A DNA stretch of 64,000 nt from JBMYRH01 sp049602155 (GCA_049602155.1 JBMYRH010000005.1:1-64000), one strand, 5' to 3'; shown: positions 19,301 through 29,325, counted from the first letter of the stretch. Numbers and translations: made by a program. The notes: generated from the letters alone by a model not told the origin.

Positions 19301-20184
19301 GGGGAGGCGACGCAAGCCCCTCCGGTGCATGCGTCCCCATCGGTGCAGAGATCGCCGTCATCACAGGCGGTCCCTTCGGCTTTCCACACGGGGACGCAGC
19401 TCCCGGTCTCCAGATCGCAGACAGCGTCGGTGCAGGCTGTGACCGCGGAGGAGCAGTCCATGGGGGTGCCTGCGCACACACCGGCCTGACAGCTGTCGTT
19501 CTCGCTGCAGCTGTTCGCATCGTCACACGCTGTGCCGTCGTCCATCGCGAGCGCGACGCAGCTGCCTGTGTCCGCGTCACAGCTCCCGGTGGTGCACGCG
19601 CTGTTCAGCGTTGCGCAGTCCAAGGGAACCCCAGCGCATGTACCTGCGGTGCACTGGTCATCTACCGAGCACGCATCGGCGTCATCGCATGACGTACCGT
19701 CCGCGGCCGCGCTTACGGCGCAATTGCCCCCCTCGCAGAGGACGACGTCACACGGTGATGCGCTCGCTAGGGCCTCGATGCAGTCGCTCGCCTCCACACA
19801 CTCAGGGACCTCGGGAGCGGCATCGGCGTCGCTCTCGTCTTCCACGTCTGTTGTAGGCACGTCAGGGGGCACGATCTCCACGTCTGTAGGTGCGATGTCC
19901 TCGGTCTCGGAGGTGTCGGTGGGCCCTGGGGTGTCTTCAGTGGCCTCGACAACGTCTGAGGGCGGGGGCTCCGTGTCCTCAGGTGACGTCGTGGCATCAT
20001 CGAGGGGCGTGACGCTGTCGGAGGGCGTCGAGGTGTCCTCCGGGGGCGCTGGCTCCGTTTGGACGTCATCAGCCGGGGAGGACGCTGTGTCAGCGGGCTC
20101 GGGTGGGGGTGTGTCTCCACCGCAGTGGATCGTCGCGAGCGCGACGCATGCGATGAGCATGACGCGAATAACTGATGACCTCAT
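16333..20184 (-). CDS. Secreted protein with 14 eight-Cys modules and lamin-tail domain
   Basis: About 1283 residues from ATG 20184, which gives a signal peptide ending ALATIHCGGD; the Cys may be lipidated although His at -1 is atypical. An acidic Pro/Thr spacer of about 110 residues follows. Then 14 tandem modules of about 52 residues, each with eight cysteines, recur as 'CDDGDxCTxxDxCxxGxCxGxxxDC ... C ... CDxxTGxC', similar to slime-mould-type repeats; the last is truncated. The C-terminal third has a beta-sandwich, a DDENDGLTDCDDPDC linker and a lamin-tail domain (GALAFTEVMMHP, AEWLEVRN), the same order as in the next gene downstream. The role is unknown, possibly a long stalk or matrix protein. 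Confidence 0.75.
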   Translation of the reverse strand: MRSSVIRVMLIACVALATIHCGGDTPPPEPADTASSPADDVQTEPAPPEDTSTPSDSVTPLDDATTSPEDTEPPPSDVVEATEDTPGPTDTSETEDIAPTDVEIVPPDVPTTDVEDESDADAAPEVPECVEASDCIEALASASPCDVVLCEGGNCAVSAAADGTSCDDADACSVDDQCTAGTCAGVPLDCATLNSACTTGSCDADTGSCVALAMDDGTACDDANSCSENDSCQAGVCAGTPMDCSSAVTACTDAVCDLETGSCVPVWKAEGTACDDGDLCTDGDACTGGACVASPVVCEPQDDGPCQVRTCDGETGACVPVAEEDGAECDDGAACTYGDTCSGGSCSGTLIDCGFLDEGCRVGACQEPLGNCLQLDADPGTVCDDGDSCTGDDQCNAGECEGSPLDCSALDAPCFVGQCSPITGECNAVPQLSLTACDDGDPCTTQDICLQGTCQGTTLDCALPDAPCQDGACDPETGSCVTSFAPEGESCDDGLLCTEGDHCEAGDCVGDGPDCSDLDDGCMMGVCDDDTGGCKQVPVMDGNACDDGLFCTVEDTCSAGVCGGAPRVCEDAGPCDLGVCDDTTDSCGTAISMDGVPCEDGDPCTEDDACLAGYCIAVPRDCTHLDQACAVGTCDSEVGECIAETVGDGTLCSDDDPCTIADTCSNGTCSGSALDCSSLEGPCNTAACDSGTGACVKTAKNEFMACDDTSKCTYNDRCTAGVCQGTPYDCSSLETPCRSATCDPDTGACATTNLPDESLCDDDDACTTAGTCNSGYCQTATISCDGFGDICNIGKCDSDTGQCYSDPKPDGAGCGTNNPCIFGTTCQGGVCSGTEKDCSDFGGPCSDGYCNPANGFCTSQLFEDGTSCDDGQSCTGPDACLSGNCTGTFDLATPGCDHPCATPIIVDQDISQPGVQLPFLYSDTTAGGTDDVDTQGCASDIVYGQGSPDLIFQFDVPADGTYQFRLADTSFYGDDSLNGVLSIHYGACPSMPGAFCDALVTVEGDTGSDALSRVLSEGSVVYLVVDGATAEDAGIFSLRVEGVPTSETACDDNFDDENDGLTDCDDPDCDDDFQCLPPIPDGALAFTEVMMHPASPLSSPQAEWLEVRNVTDSNIALANLWLTMRSWSVDDTEPPSPTSLHMLTQGTAYTQQYTLLSRAPAGADNGTVETSALYTLEALSHTDNIRLQIIRPGWNGIGDPPANYIIDDVTFPPNPESVAGRSWQLSIQATSSEPGALNDVPSNWCQTPAYTELSYTAGNYGTPVGGGEGGTSGTLNGNNISCD
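17530..19745 (-). repeat. Tandem repeat encoding 14 eight-Cys modules
   Basis: The period is about 52 codons. Each unit starts at a Cys-Asp-Asp triplet and carries eight cysteines. Units differ in sequence at most non-Cys positions, so the array is old and not a recent expansion. Limits are approximate. Confidence 0.8.
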
Positions 20185-20277
20185 ACCGTCTTCACCCTCT
20201 TCACAGTGCCTGGTTCGTCGCCTCTTGGGCTCCGGATCCTGCCCCTCAGCGTCGCTCAACACGACAACTCGACTCAA

Positions 20278-20802
20278 TCAGAATTCCTCAACGTGCGTCC
20301 CCGCGGGGCCACCGAGTGTGCGGCGCTTGAGCCGCATATCCTTAGGCTTCTCGTCCTCGGGCACTGTGGCGTGCGCGCGCGGCCCTTCATGAGGGCGCAC
20401 AAAAACGTCCGGTTGGAAACGCAGGATGTCTTTGATTTTGACGAGGAAGCGCCCCGAGGTGCGCTCGAAGGTGCAGCCGCGGAATTCCAGATAGAAGAAG
20501 ACGCCGTCGGTGTTTGCCCCGTATCCAGGCGCGACGGCTTGGCTCCCGAACCGGACGATGCACTCGTGAAAGATGGCATCGTCACTTTGAAACTCGCCCT
20601 TCCGTACGAACGCGTCGTGCGCGCTGGGGCCAGCCTCTGAGTACACTTCCGCCCACTCGTGGGCGACCGCCTCGTCGGTCGGGACTGCGACACGTGTGGT
20701 CGCGAGGTAGCGGATGAGCGCATCTGCGGCGCCCGTCCCCACCCTCATCTTTCGCTGGGGGGGGACCATCAAGATGTCGTAGCGAGGTGTCTCGTCAGCC
20801 AT
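20278..20802 (-). CDS. Conserved-looking protein of unknown function
   Basis: 174 residues, with no signal peptide and no membrane segment. GGAGGATGC gives a good ribosome binding site before the ATG. The sequence is soluble in character, with a central beta-rich stretch (GVFFYLEFRGC, RFLVKIKDIL) and a basic C terminus. It lies 93 bases upstream of the 14-module gene on the same strand, so the two could be cotranscribed, and diverges from maf. I do not recognise a family. Confidence 0.6.
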   Translation of the reverse strand: MADETPRYDILMVPPQRKMRVGTGAADALIRYLATTRVAVPTDEAVAHEWAEVYSEAGPSAHDAFVRKGEFQSDDAIFHECIVRFGSQAVAPGYGANTDGVFFYLEFRGCTFERTSGRFLVKIKDILRFQPDVFVRPHEGPRAHATVPEDEKPKDMRLKRRTLGGPAGTHVEEF

Positions 20803-20886
20803 GCATCCTCCGTCGTGGTGGCCAAGTTACACCCCCCCAGACTGACCCGTCCAACGTCTCCGGGCTGACTGTGGCAAGATGGGGGC

Positions 20887-21477
20887 ATGCGCCGTCTCAT
20901 CCTCGCCAGCACCAGCCCTTATCGTCGTGCCCTCCTCGACCGACTCGATGTGCCCTATGAGGTGCATGCCCCCGGGGTGGATGAAGGCGCTTACCGTGAT
21001 CTCCCAGCCCGTGAGATGGCCCTCGTGCTCTCGGTCGCGAAAGCTGAAGCTGTGGACATTGAGGATGCGCTTGTCATCGGATCAGACCAGGTAGTCGATG
21101 TCGATGGTCAGATCCTGGGCAAACCCGGGACACCAGCACGCGCTGTGGAGCAGCTGATGATGCTCAGTGGACGAGCCCATCGCCTGATCACAGGGGTTGC
21201 AGTCCACGATACGCGTACCGGTGAGACGGTGGCGGACGTCGACGTGCACACGCTCCTTATGCGTGACCTCGCGCAGCCCGCACTCGAGCGCTACGTGGCT
21301 CACGATAACCCGGTAGACTGCGCTGGCTCGTACAAGCTGGAGCAGCGTGGCATCGCGCTCTTCGAGCGTATTGAGGCCGATCCCGAGATGGCGGATGATA
21401 CCGCCATCGTCGGGCTGCCGATGATGAAATTGCTCGGGCTCTTGCGCCGCTGTGGCGTCGACGTCCTAGGCGAATAG
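20887..21477 (+). CDS. maf: Maf family nucleoside triphosphate pyrophosphatase
   Basis: 196 residues, the usual length. The N-terminal LILASTSPYRRALLDRL and the central GSDQVVDVDGQILGKPG are the Maf signatures, with the SPRR-type loop (here SPYRR) and the QVV metal/base region. CAGSYKLEQRG also fits the YceF-like branch (which prefers m7GTP) better than YhdE (dTTP/UTP), but I would not assign specificity from this. Maf enzymes remove non-canonical nucleotides in the cytoplasm. A CAAGAT -10-like element ends six bases before the start, with GGGGG between that could act as a ribosome site. Confidence 0.9.
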   Translation: MRRLILASTSPYRRALLDRLDVPYEVHAPGVDEGAYRDLPAREMALVLSVAKAEAVDIEDALVIGSDQVVDVDGQILGKPGTPARAVEQLMMLSGRAHRLITGVAVHDTRTGETVADVDVHTLLMRDLAQPALERYVAHDNPVDCAGSYKLEQRGIALFERIEADPEMADDTAIVGLPMMKLLGLLRRCGVDVLGE

Positions 21478-21930
21478 GCGTCGAAGTCGCAACGCGGCCC
21501 CGAGGCCGTCATCAGACGTTTTGGGTCGCGCGCGCCGAGGGAGTGCGCGGATCAGCGTCTTGCGGACGTTCACCTCGAGCTGCTCGAGCGCCAAGAGGCG
21601 TGCCTCGGCTGGCAAAGCGAGCAAGGCTGACGTTGCCCGACTCTGCTCGCCGAACGCGAGCGCGGTGAGCAAGGCGCGCAGGTCGTCAGGGCGCGCGGCG
21701 AGCATCAGGCGCGCGAGGGCGTCGATATCGAGCGAGCTGACAGTGTGATCCACGACCTCAGCGTCGCACAGCGCGTTGGCCATGCGTCTCAGATCGAGCT
21801 GGTCAAGCGCGGCCAAGAGGTGTGTCAACTCACGGGCCTCGAACCGACCGATGATGCGACAGATACGTCGCACATCTCCCGTCCGAAGCACGGTGCTGAG
21901 CAGCCGCGCACGTGTCACTAGAGTGGTCAT
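21466..21930 (-). CDS. Small helical-repeat protein, unknown
   Basis: About 154 residues from ATG 21930, chosen because GGAGG precedes it; the longer frame from 21987 has no such site. The protein is nearly all helix, with about four short Leu-rich repeats such as ELTHLLAALDQLDLRRMANAL and ARLMLAARPDDLRALLTAL. This is loosely like the MgtE N-terminal/FliG-like superhelical repeats, but no full family match is claimed. The C-terminal tail is basic. Its stop overlaps the 3' end of maf by 12 bases in convergent orientation. Confidence 0.5.
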   Translation of the reverse strand: MTTLVTRARLLSTVLRTGDVRRICRIIGRFEARELTHLLAALDQLDLRRMANALCDAEVVDHTVSSLDIDALARLMLAARPDDLRALLTALAFGEQSRATSALLALPAEARLLALEQLEVNVRKTLIRALPRRARPKTSDDGLGAALRLRRLFA

Positions 21931-22216
21931 CGTCTGACCTCCAGTCTGGTTGTCTTGGGATGCTCCGTGATGGGGCCCCTCTGACAACCTCCGGAGAGGT
22001 CACACGCGGGGCGACATCACGGACGGATACTGGCGGGATTGCCGCCTAGATCGCCGTCCATGTAGAGCGAACTCCTGGTTCGATTATTGGGGTGATCCCC
22101 GTCGTCCTGCAGCGCGCCTGCGCGGATTTGGGTATCAGGCCGCCGCCCGACGACCTGGCGACCGTATAGATGCTAGATCCCTGTAAAGCAAATGATTTCG
22201 CCCTTTACGCGGGACC
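21931..22216. other. Intergenic stretch without a gene
   Basis: Between two minus-strand genes. I see no credible open frame or RNA gene. A 6-base inverted repeat (GTAAAG at 22183-22188, CTTTAC at 22203-22208, loop 14) sits just after the stop of the DsbA-like gene and is a weak terminator candidate. Confidence 0.4.
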
Positions 22217-23530
22217 TCAGGGCGCGGTCGACACCATCGCGACGAGGCGCCTCAGCGCGTGGGGGCCCCAGCCGAGGGAGCCATCATAGCGCCGCCCGTT
22301 GATGAGCCATGTGGGGCCCTTGAAGGTGGCCGCCTGAAGGGGGAGCTCTGCGCACCGTGTCGGGTCGACTCCGGCGATACGTGAGACCTCTTCCAGGGCG
22401 TCCTCGCCGTGGTGGGGTTCGGCATCTGCGACGACGCGCTCGGTGGGGTGGCCATGGGTGTGCCGCGTCGCGGCCGCAGCAGCCTCTAACATCGGCCACA
22501 GCTTGTCCTGTGCTTTGGCGCACCAAAGTCGACGGCTCCATGCGCTTGAATCCGACGCGTGACTGGGCTTTGCGGGGAAGAGCTCGAGCGCGATCGTGGG
22601 GATCGCGCGCGCAGTGCTGATCAGCGCTTTTAGGCTCTGCCGATGGGGCTCCAAAGAGAGGTCCAGCCAGGCTTTGATGCTGATGAGGCCCTCCTCTCCT
22701 CCGATCGTCGTGAGCGGGGCCTCCGCGATGGGCGTTGGGACCGGCGCGAGCGGGCTCCGTGCGCGACCGCTCTTCATGATCATCTCGTAGACAGCTTTTT
22801 TGTCCTGGGACTTGGCTTGGCTGGCCACGCGCGCCTTCGCTGCGGCACGTTCCTCTTCGACCAACGCCGTCAGACCTTCGAGGGAGATGGCGCCCGCGGA
22901 CTTTCGTCCGTTGACGAAGAGGACGGGGGTGCCGCCTACAGTCGCGCGTCGCGCAGCGAGGGCGTCGGCAGCGACTCTACGCTTGGGGCTAGGGCCAGTG
23001 AGGCAAGCATGAAAACTCGGGAGGTCGAGGCCCAGCTCGGCCGGCAACGCTGCTAGATCAGCACGCTCTCCTCGGAAGAGTGCATCGCGCATCTCCCAAA
23101 AACGGCCCTGCTCGTGGGCGCAATGGGCCGCGTTGGCAGCGGGAAGAGCCTGGGGATTATGGGGCAGCGGGAGGTGCCGGTAGCTCAGGCGGACGTCGCC
23201 AGGTGACGCAGCCATGAGGGCGTTCAAGGTCGGGTGGAGGTGGCGGCTGAAGGGGCTCGAGAGGTCTTCGAATAAGACGATCGTCACGAGCGGCGTGTCC
23301 AAGTTGCCGCGGCTGGGGCTCGTGGCGTCGAGGGGGACGGCCCAGCGCACCGTATCGACAGGGCGTTGCGCCTTCGGGCCTGGGGATAGTTGAGGGAGCC
23401 GCACCGTGCGGACTGGCGCGGGGCTCTCCGTCGCCGTCACTGCGGGGGCGCCGTCTTGTGTCGCTTCGGGTGGCTTGCAGCTGCCTGTCAGGAGGAGCGC
23501 AGCGCACCCGATGAGGGCGAACGCCCTCAC
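22217..23530 (-). CDS. DsbA-like lipoprotein lacking the CxxC active site
   Basis: 437 residues. A signal peptide ends LLLTGSCKPPE, a probable lipid site. Residues about 60-230 form a DsbA-like thioredoxin fold: VTIVLFEDLSSPFSRH aligns with the usual F-x-D-x-x-CPFC, then HLPLPHNPQA, AAHCAHEQGRFWEMRDALF, and GGTPVLFVNGRK with the cis-proline. Both active-site cysteines are serines here. A second, weaker thioredoxin-like half ends TWLINGRRYDG. The GTG start overlaps the thiI stop by four bases, so translation is coupled. Loss of CxxC argues against oxidase activity; a binding or chaperone role is an inference. Confidence 0.75.
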   Translation of the reverse strand: MRAFALIGCAALLLTGSCKPPEATQDGAPAVTATESPAPVRTVRLPQLSPGPKAQRPVDTVRWAVPLDATSPSRGNLDTPLVTIVLFEDLSSPFSRHLHPTLNALMAASPGDVRLSYRHLPLPHNPQALPAANAAHCAHEQGRFWEMRDALFRGERADLAALPAELGLDLPSFHACLTGPSPKRRVAADALAARRATVGGTPVLFVNGRKSAGAISLEGLTALVEEERAAAKARVASQAKSQDKKAVYEMIMKSGRARSPLAPVPTPIAEAPLTTIGGEEGLISIKAWLDLSLEPHRQSLKALISTARAIPTIALELFPAKPSHASDSSAWSRRLWCAKAQDKLWPMLEAAAAATRHTHGHPTERVVADAEPHHGEDALEEVSRIAGVDPTRCAELPLQAATFKGPTWLINGRRYDGSLGWGPHALRRLVAMVSTAP

Positions 23531-24948
23531 GCGGAGATCTCAAACGGGACGGTCTTGTCGGGGCGGAGGACGATCAGGACATCCCGACCCTCCGTCGTGA
23601 GACGCGAGGCTGCGCGTGCAGCGTGTCGCCCTGTGACGGCGATGGGGCCCTCGGTGTCGTTCACCATATCCGCTGTCACGGTAGGGCGATCCGAGGGGGC
23701 CTCGGAGATCACCTTCACGAAGGGGAGCCCGGGCATCCAATCATCGAGCGCGACGGCGTCTAGGTGACTCAGCGCTTCGCTGATGATCTCGGGGGGCAGG
23801 CACTTGTGGGCCTCTTCGAGCCGCGCCCAGCGCGCGAAGACGGCCACGGGGCCATCCGAAAGGTCGCAGACCTCCTTGGCGCGCTCAGAGATCGACGCGG
23901 TGCCGATACGCCGTGACCAATCGATGATCTCCTCTTTCAGCATGCCGGCGAGTGGTCGAATGACCGAGCGGTTGGCGTAGCGATCGATGGCCGCCAAGTG
24001 GCTGAGCGTTTGACTGGAGACTTGGCCGACAGAGTCACCCGTGATGAGGGCGTGTATCCCGAGGCGATCTGCGAGGGCATCGGCGGTGGCGATCATCAGC
24101 TGCTTTAGGACGACTTGCCTGTAGCGGGACTCGACAAATTCTAGGAGCGCCTCTCGCGCGGGCTGGAAGTCGACGCGCCAGAAGATTGGGCTGGGTCCGG
24201 AGCCCCATTGTTCACGGAGCGCGTGGGCGACGCCGAGGGCATGCTCGCTCTGAGAGCACTCAAGCGTGAAGTGGATGAAGTCCACTTGGCTGCCGCGACG
24301 CATCATCATCCACGTCGCGACGGGGGAGTCGAAGCCCCCAGAGATGAGGGAGAGGGAGCGCTCTTGGCCCCCGGATGGCAGACCACGAGGACCGTCCCAC
24401 TGCTCGGTGACGAGGTACGCGATGTCTTGCCGCACTTCGATCTTCACGGTCCGCTCGGGGTTGGTCAGGTCGACCCCCCGAGCGACGTCGAACAGGCGCC
24501 TCGCGATCGCGAGGCTCGCGTCGAGTGAGCTCCAAGTGTGCGTCCCTTTGCGCCTCACCCGCACCGCGAACGTGCGGCCTCGGACACTCTCTATGGCGAG
24601 GGCCCCGACGGTGTCGGCGAGGCTGTCGAGGTCCTCGATTTGGATGGGGTGGACCATCGTGACCCGGTGCACGCCAAAGACCCGAGAGAGGGCCTGGCTC
24701 GCCGCATCGAGGTCTTCCCCGACCACCCGCAGGTTCTGCTTGCGATCGATGAGCCGTGTCTGTGGCGCTGAGCGTGTCAGACAGGTCCGAACGTGATCCG
24801 CGAGCAGGCGGTGGAAGCGCCGGCGGGTGCGCGACGATTTGATGTAGATCTCCCCTGAGGGGTGGACCACCAAATGGGGTCGCATCAGGAGGTCTTGATC
24901 GGCGTCTTGGGTCGGTGTGTCAGCGTTCACGGCGGCGAACGGTAGCAC
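23527..24948 (-). CDS. thiI: tRNA 4-thiouridine synthase ThiI
   Basis: Up to 473 residues. The N-terminal ferredoxin-like/THUMP part leads to the PP-loop LSLISGGFDSPVATWMMMRRG, and downstream ITGDSVGQVSSQTLSHL and IDRYANRSVIRPLAG are typical of ThiI. The conserved catalytic Cys of the PP-loop domain is visible in AKEVCDLSDGP. The enzyme adenylates U8 of tRNA and inserts sulfur. About 70 residues after the PP-loop domain do not show the rhodanese active-site Cys found in E. coli ThiI, so sulfur delivery may follow the shorter Bacillus-type form. The start is uncertain: GTG 24948, GTG 24930 or ATG 24885, the last aligning best with relatives. Confidence 0.88.
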   Translation of the reverse strand: MLPFAAVNADTPTQDADQDLLMRPHLVVHPSGEIYIKSSRTRRRFHRLLADHVRTCLTRSAPQTRLIDRKQNLRVVGEDLDAASQALSRVFGVHRVTMVHPIQIEDLDSLADTVGALAIESVRGRTFAVRVRRKGTHTWSSLDASLAIARRLFDVARGVDLTNPERTVKIEVRQDIAYLVTEQWDGPRGLPSGGQERSLSLISGGFDSPVATWMMMRRGSQVDFIHFTLECSQSEHALGVAHALREQWGSGPSPIFWRVDFQPAREALLEFVESRYRQVVLKQLMIATADALADRLGIHALITGDSVGQVSSQTLSHLAAIDRYANRSVIRPLAGMLKEEIIDWSRRIGTASISERAKEVCDLSDGPVAVFARWARLEEAHKCLPPEIISEALSHLDAVALDDWMPGLPFVKVISEAPSDRPTVTADMVNDTEGPIAVTGRHAARAASRLTTEGRDVLIVLRPDKTVPFEISA

Positions 24949-25052
24949 CCTTCTGAGGTCCAGGCACGCCTCATGGCACGACAGACAATCGAACCGACGC
25001 TTGCGAGCCCCCCGTCGCTGGGGTATGCGACCGCCACACTTGGAGGTGACGC

Positions 25053-26593
<1,541 letters not shown>

Positions 26594-26594
<1 letters not shown>

Positions 26595-27127
26595 TGAGCG
26601 CACGATATCTGACTTGGATCGACGGAGAAGAGGCGGCTGTCGAGATCTTGGAGGACGCTGAGGGTGCCATCCGTGCCCGCATCGAAGTCGAGGATGCAGA
26701 GCCGCGAGAGGTGACGTTTCAACGCCTCGATGGTGGTGGCAGCGACGGCGGCTTTCAGCTGACCTTGCCCGACGGTCGAAGCGTCGAGGGGCGCTTGGTT
26801 CCAGTCGGTAAAGGTAGCCGCGTGATGACGACCGGTGACCATCGGGTCGAGGTTCAAGCGATCTCAGAGCGAGATGCTTGGATGGGCGATGGCGCGATGG
26901 GTCAAGACTCTGGCGAGGTCACAGTCTCGATGCCCGGTAAGGTCATTAAGGCGATGGTCGCAGTCGGAGACGCCGTCGAGCAAGGCCAACCGGTGCTGAT
27001 CATCGAGGCCATGAAGATGGAGAACGAGGTCAAGGCGGGGCGTGAGGGGGTCGTGACAGCGATCCACGTTAGCGCAGGCCAGTCGGTCGAGGCTGACGTC
27101 GTGTTGATGGAGATCGGAGATGGCTGA
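26594..27127 (+). CDS. Biotin carboxyl carrier protein of acyl-CoA carboxylase
   Basis: 177 residues. The C-terminal 75 residues are a biotinyl domain: VTVSMPGKVIKAMVAVGD, then EAMKMEN with the lysine that carries biotin, then GVVTAIHVSAGQSVE. The N-terminal 100 residues are beta-rich and probably match the linker or BT region found in single-chain propionyl-CoA carboxylase alpha subunits, so here the alpha chain is split in two genes. It overlaps the upstream biotin carboxylase stop by one base and the mutase start by eight bases. Confidence 0.9.
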
Positions 27128-28787
27128 TGCCCTAGAGCAGGCGCTCGAGGCCTGGAAAACCCAGCAGCTCGAGCCCGCCAAGGCCAAGGGCTACATTCGC
27201 AAAGAGAGCTTCCCGTTGTCGGACGGGACAGAGGTTGACCCGGTCTACCTCCCGAGGGCCCCCGAGGCGCGAGAGCGACACTTGAGTGAGGTCGGCCTGC
27301 CAGGACAGTTTCCGTTCACGAGTGGTGTACAGGCGTCCATGTACCGCGGTCGCCTCTGGACGATGCGGCAGTACGCGGGCTTTGGCACCGCAGCCGAATC
27401 CAACGAGCGCTACAAGATGCTCTTGGCGGCAGGTGGCACAGGGCTCTCGGTCGCCTTCGACTTGCCGACGCAGATGGGGCTGGACTCAGACGCTCCATTG
27501 GCTGCAGGCGAGGTCGGCAAGGTCGGAGTGGCCATCGACTCCATCGAGGACATGCTGGTCTTGATGAACGGGATCCCACTGGATCGCGTCTCAACCTCCA
27601 TGACGATCAACGCGACCGCCCCGATCCTCTTGGCGCTCTATCAAGTGGCCGCGGAGGAGCAAGGGATCGATCCGGCTGCGCTCCGGGGCACTATTCAGAA
27701 CGATGTCCTCAAGGAGTACATCGCGAGAGGTACGTACATTTATCCGCCCGAGCCCAGCCTCCGGCTGATCACGGATGTCTTCGCGTACTGCAAAGACGTG
27801 CTGCCGCGCTGGAACACGATCTCCATCTCCGGGTACCACATCCGCGAGGCGGGCTGTGATGCGGTCCAAGAGGTCGCGTTCACCCTGGCGAATGGGCTCG
27901 CGTACGTCGACGCGGCCGTGAAGGCGGGCCTGGACATCAACGCCTTCGCAGGGCGCTTGGCGTTCTTCTTCAATGTGCACAACGGCTTCCTCGAAGAGGT
28001 CGCCAAGTTCAGGGCCGCTCGGCGCCTCTGGGCACGGCTCCTTAAGGCCCGCTACCCAGAGTGCGATGATAAGAACCTTCGGCTTCGGTTTCACACTCAG
28101 ACCGCAGGCTGCACGCTTACCGCGCAGCAGCCCGATAACAACGTGATCCGCGTCACCGTTCAGGCCTTGGCTGCGGTCCTTGGTGGTACGCAGTCCCTGC
28201 ACACGAACAGCTTGGACGAGGCGCTTGGCTTGCCGACTGAGCATGCGGCACAGATCGCGCTTCGAACGCAGCAGGTCATCGCCAGTGAGTCCGGGGTCGC
28301 AGACTTCGTGGATCCCCTCGGCGGGAGCCACGTGATCGAGGCGCTGACGGACCATATCGAGGCCTCAGCGACGGCCTTGATCGAGCGCGTAGACGCCCTC
28401 GGAGGCGTGGTGCGAGCCATCGAGAAGGGCTGGATTCAGAAGCAGATCTTGGACACGGCGTATCGCTACCAGAAGGACGTCGACTCCGGAGAGCTCGAGG
28501 TCGTCGGGGTCAACGTGAACCAGGTCGAGGAGGAGGGTCGAGCCGAGGTCATGAAGCTCGATCCAGACAGCGAGCGACGCCAGATCGAGCGCGTCCGGGA
28601 GCTGCGCGCGCGCCGCGACTCAGCTGCGGCGGACCAAGCGCTTCAGGCGCTCACGGCGGCCGCGGATACCGATGAGAACCTGATGCCACTCATCGTGCAT
28701 GCCGTGCGCGTGCGCTGCACGCTGGGTGAGATCGCCGGGACCCTTCGAAAGGTCTTCGGGGCTCACCGCGAGACCATCGTCCTTTAG
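27120..28787 (+). CDS. mcmA1: Methylmalonyl-CoA mutase large subunit, catalytic domain
   Basis: 555 residues, the TIM-barrel part without the C-terminal cobalamin domain, which must be encoded elsewhere. Signatures: MRQYAGFGTAAESNERYK, VAFDLPTQMGLDSD, TIQNDVLKEYIARGTYI and ISGYHIREAGCDAVQE. Tyr in RQYAGF and Arg in EYIARGTY match the residues that read the carboxylate of methylmalonyl-CoA; isobutyryl-CoA mutases have Phe and Gln there, so the assignment is methylmalonyl-CoA to succinyl-CoA. The start overlaps the carrier gene. The usual AGSTAVQE is AGCDAVQE here. It works with the upstream carboxylase subunits in propionate metabolism. Confidence 0.93.
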   Translation: MADALEQALEAWKTQQLEPAKAKGYIRKESFPLSDGTEVDPVYLPRAPEARERHLSEVGLPGQFPFTSGVQASMYRGRLWTMRQYAGFGTAAESNERYKMLLAAGGTGLSVAFDLPTQMGLDSDAPLAAGEVGKVGVAIDSIEDMLVLMNGIPLDRVSTSMTINATAPILLALYQVAAEEQGIDPAALRGTIQNDVLKEYIARGTYIYPPEPSLRLITDVFAYCKDVLPRWNTISISGYHIREAGCDAVQEVAFTLANGLAYVDAAVKAGLDINAFAGRLAFFFNVHNGFLEEVAKFRAARRLWARLLKARYPECDDKNLRLRFHTQTAGCTLTAQQPDNNVIRVTVQALAAVLGGTQSLHTNSLDEALGLPTEHAAQIALRTQQVIASESGVADFVDPLGGSHVIEALTDHIEASATALIERVDALGGVVRAIEKGWIQKQILDTAYRYQKDVDSGELEVVGVNVNQVEEEGRAEVMKLDPDSERRQIERVRELRARRDSAAADQALQALTAAADTDENLMPLIVHAVRVRCTLGEIAGTLRKVFGAHRETIVL

Positions 28788-29311
28788 CTGCTGTCCGGTA
28801 AGTCGATCACGACGCAGAGCTCGTCGCTTACGCGGAGGGCACCCATGAACGCGGTCACGGGCCGGAGCCCGAAGGCTGAGAGCCTCAGGGGGAGCCGCGC
28901 ATGGAGCCGCGAGCCTTCCCGGAAGGCGGTGGTCATGACCGAGCGGCTCACCCCCCGCAGCGTGAGCTGACCAGTGAGGGCGTATCCGGCCTCAGCCTCG
29001 GAGAGGCTGTCGCTTGAGAACGTGATGGTGGAGAATTCACGGCTCTTGAGCACGTCCTTCGCGATCGTGCGGTTGATACGACCCCGCTCGAGGCGGCCCA
29101 GGGCGCTCGCGTGCTCTTGAACGCCCATCAGGGCGGCGCGCACCGTGACGCTCGCGGCTTGTATCGTGGCAGTGACCGAGGTCAGGTCAGGCGTGACCTG
29201 GACACGAAAGGCTTGAGCCTCGAGCCGGAGGTCATGCCCCACTGGCGCCAACATGCCTTCGCGGCGTGTCTCGACCCAAATATGACCGTCAGCTTGGGTG
29301 AAGACGATCAT
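28784..29311 (-). CDS. YceI-like domain protein
   Basis: 175 residues without a signal peptide, so cytoplasmic unless exported otherwise. It carries the YceI-like lipocalin fold pattern: GHDLRLEAQAFRVQV at the start, DVLKSREFSTITFSSDSL in the middle and LTGQLTLRGVSRSVMTTAF. Relatives bind isoprenoid or other lipophilic ligands. It follows tatC with 14 bases between, so it is likely the last gene of the tat operon. Its stop overlaps the mutase stop by four bases, convergent. Confidence 0.8.
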   Translation of the reverse strand: MIVFTQADGHIWVETRREGMLAPVGHDLRLEAQAFRVQVTPDLTSVTATIQAASVTVRAALMGVQEHASALGRLERGRINRTIAKDVLKSREFSTITFSSDSLSEAEAGYALTGQLTLRGVSRSVMTTAFREGSRLHARLPLRLSAFGLRPVTAFMGALRVSDELCVVIDLPDSS

Positions 29312-29325
29312 CGCCGCGCCTCGCG

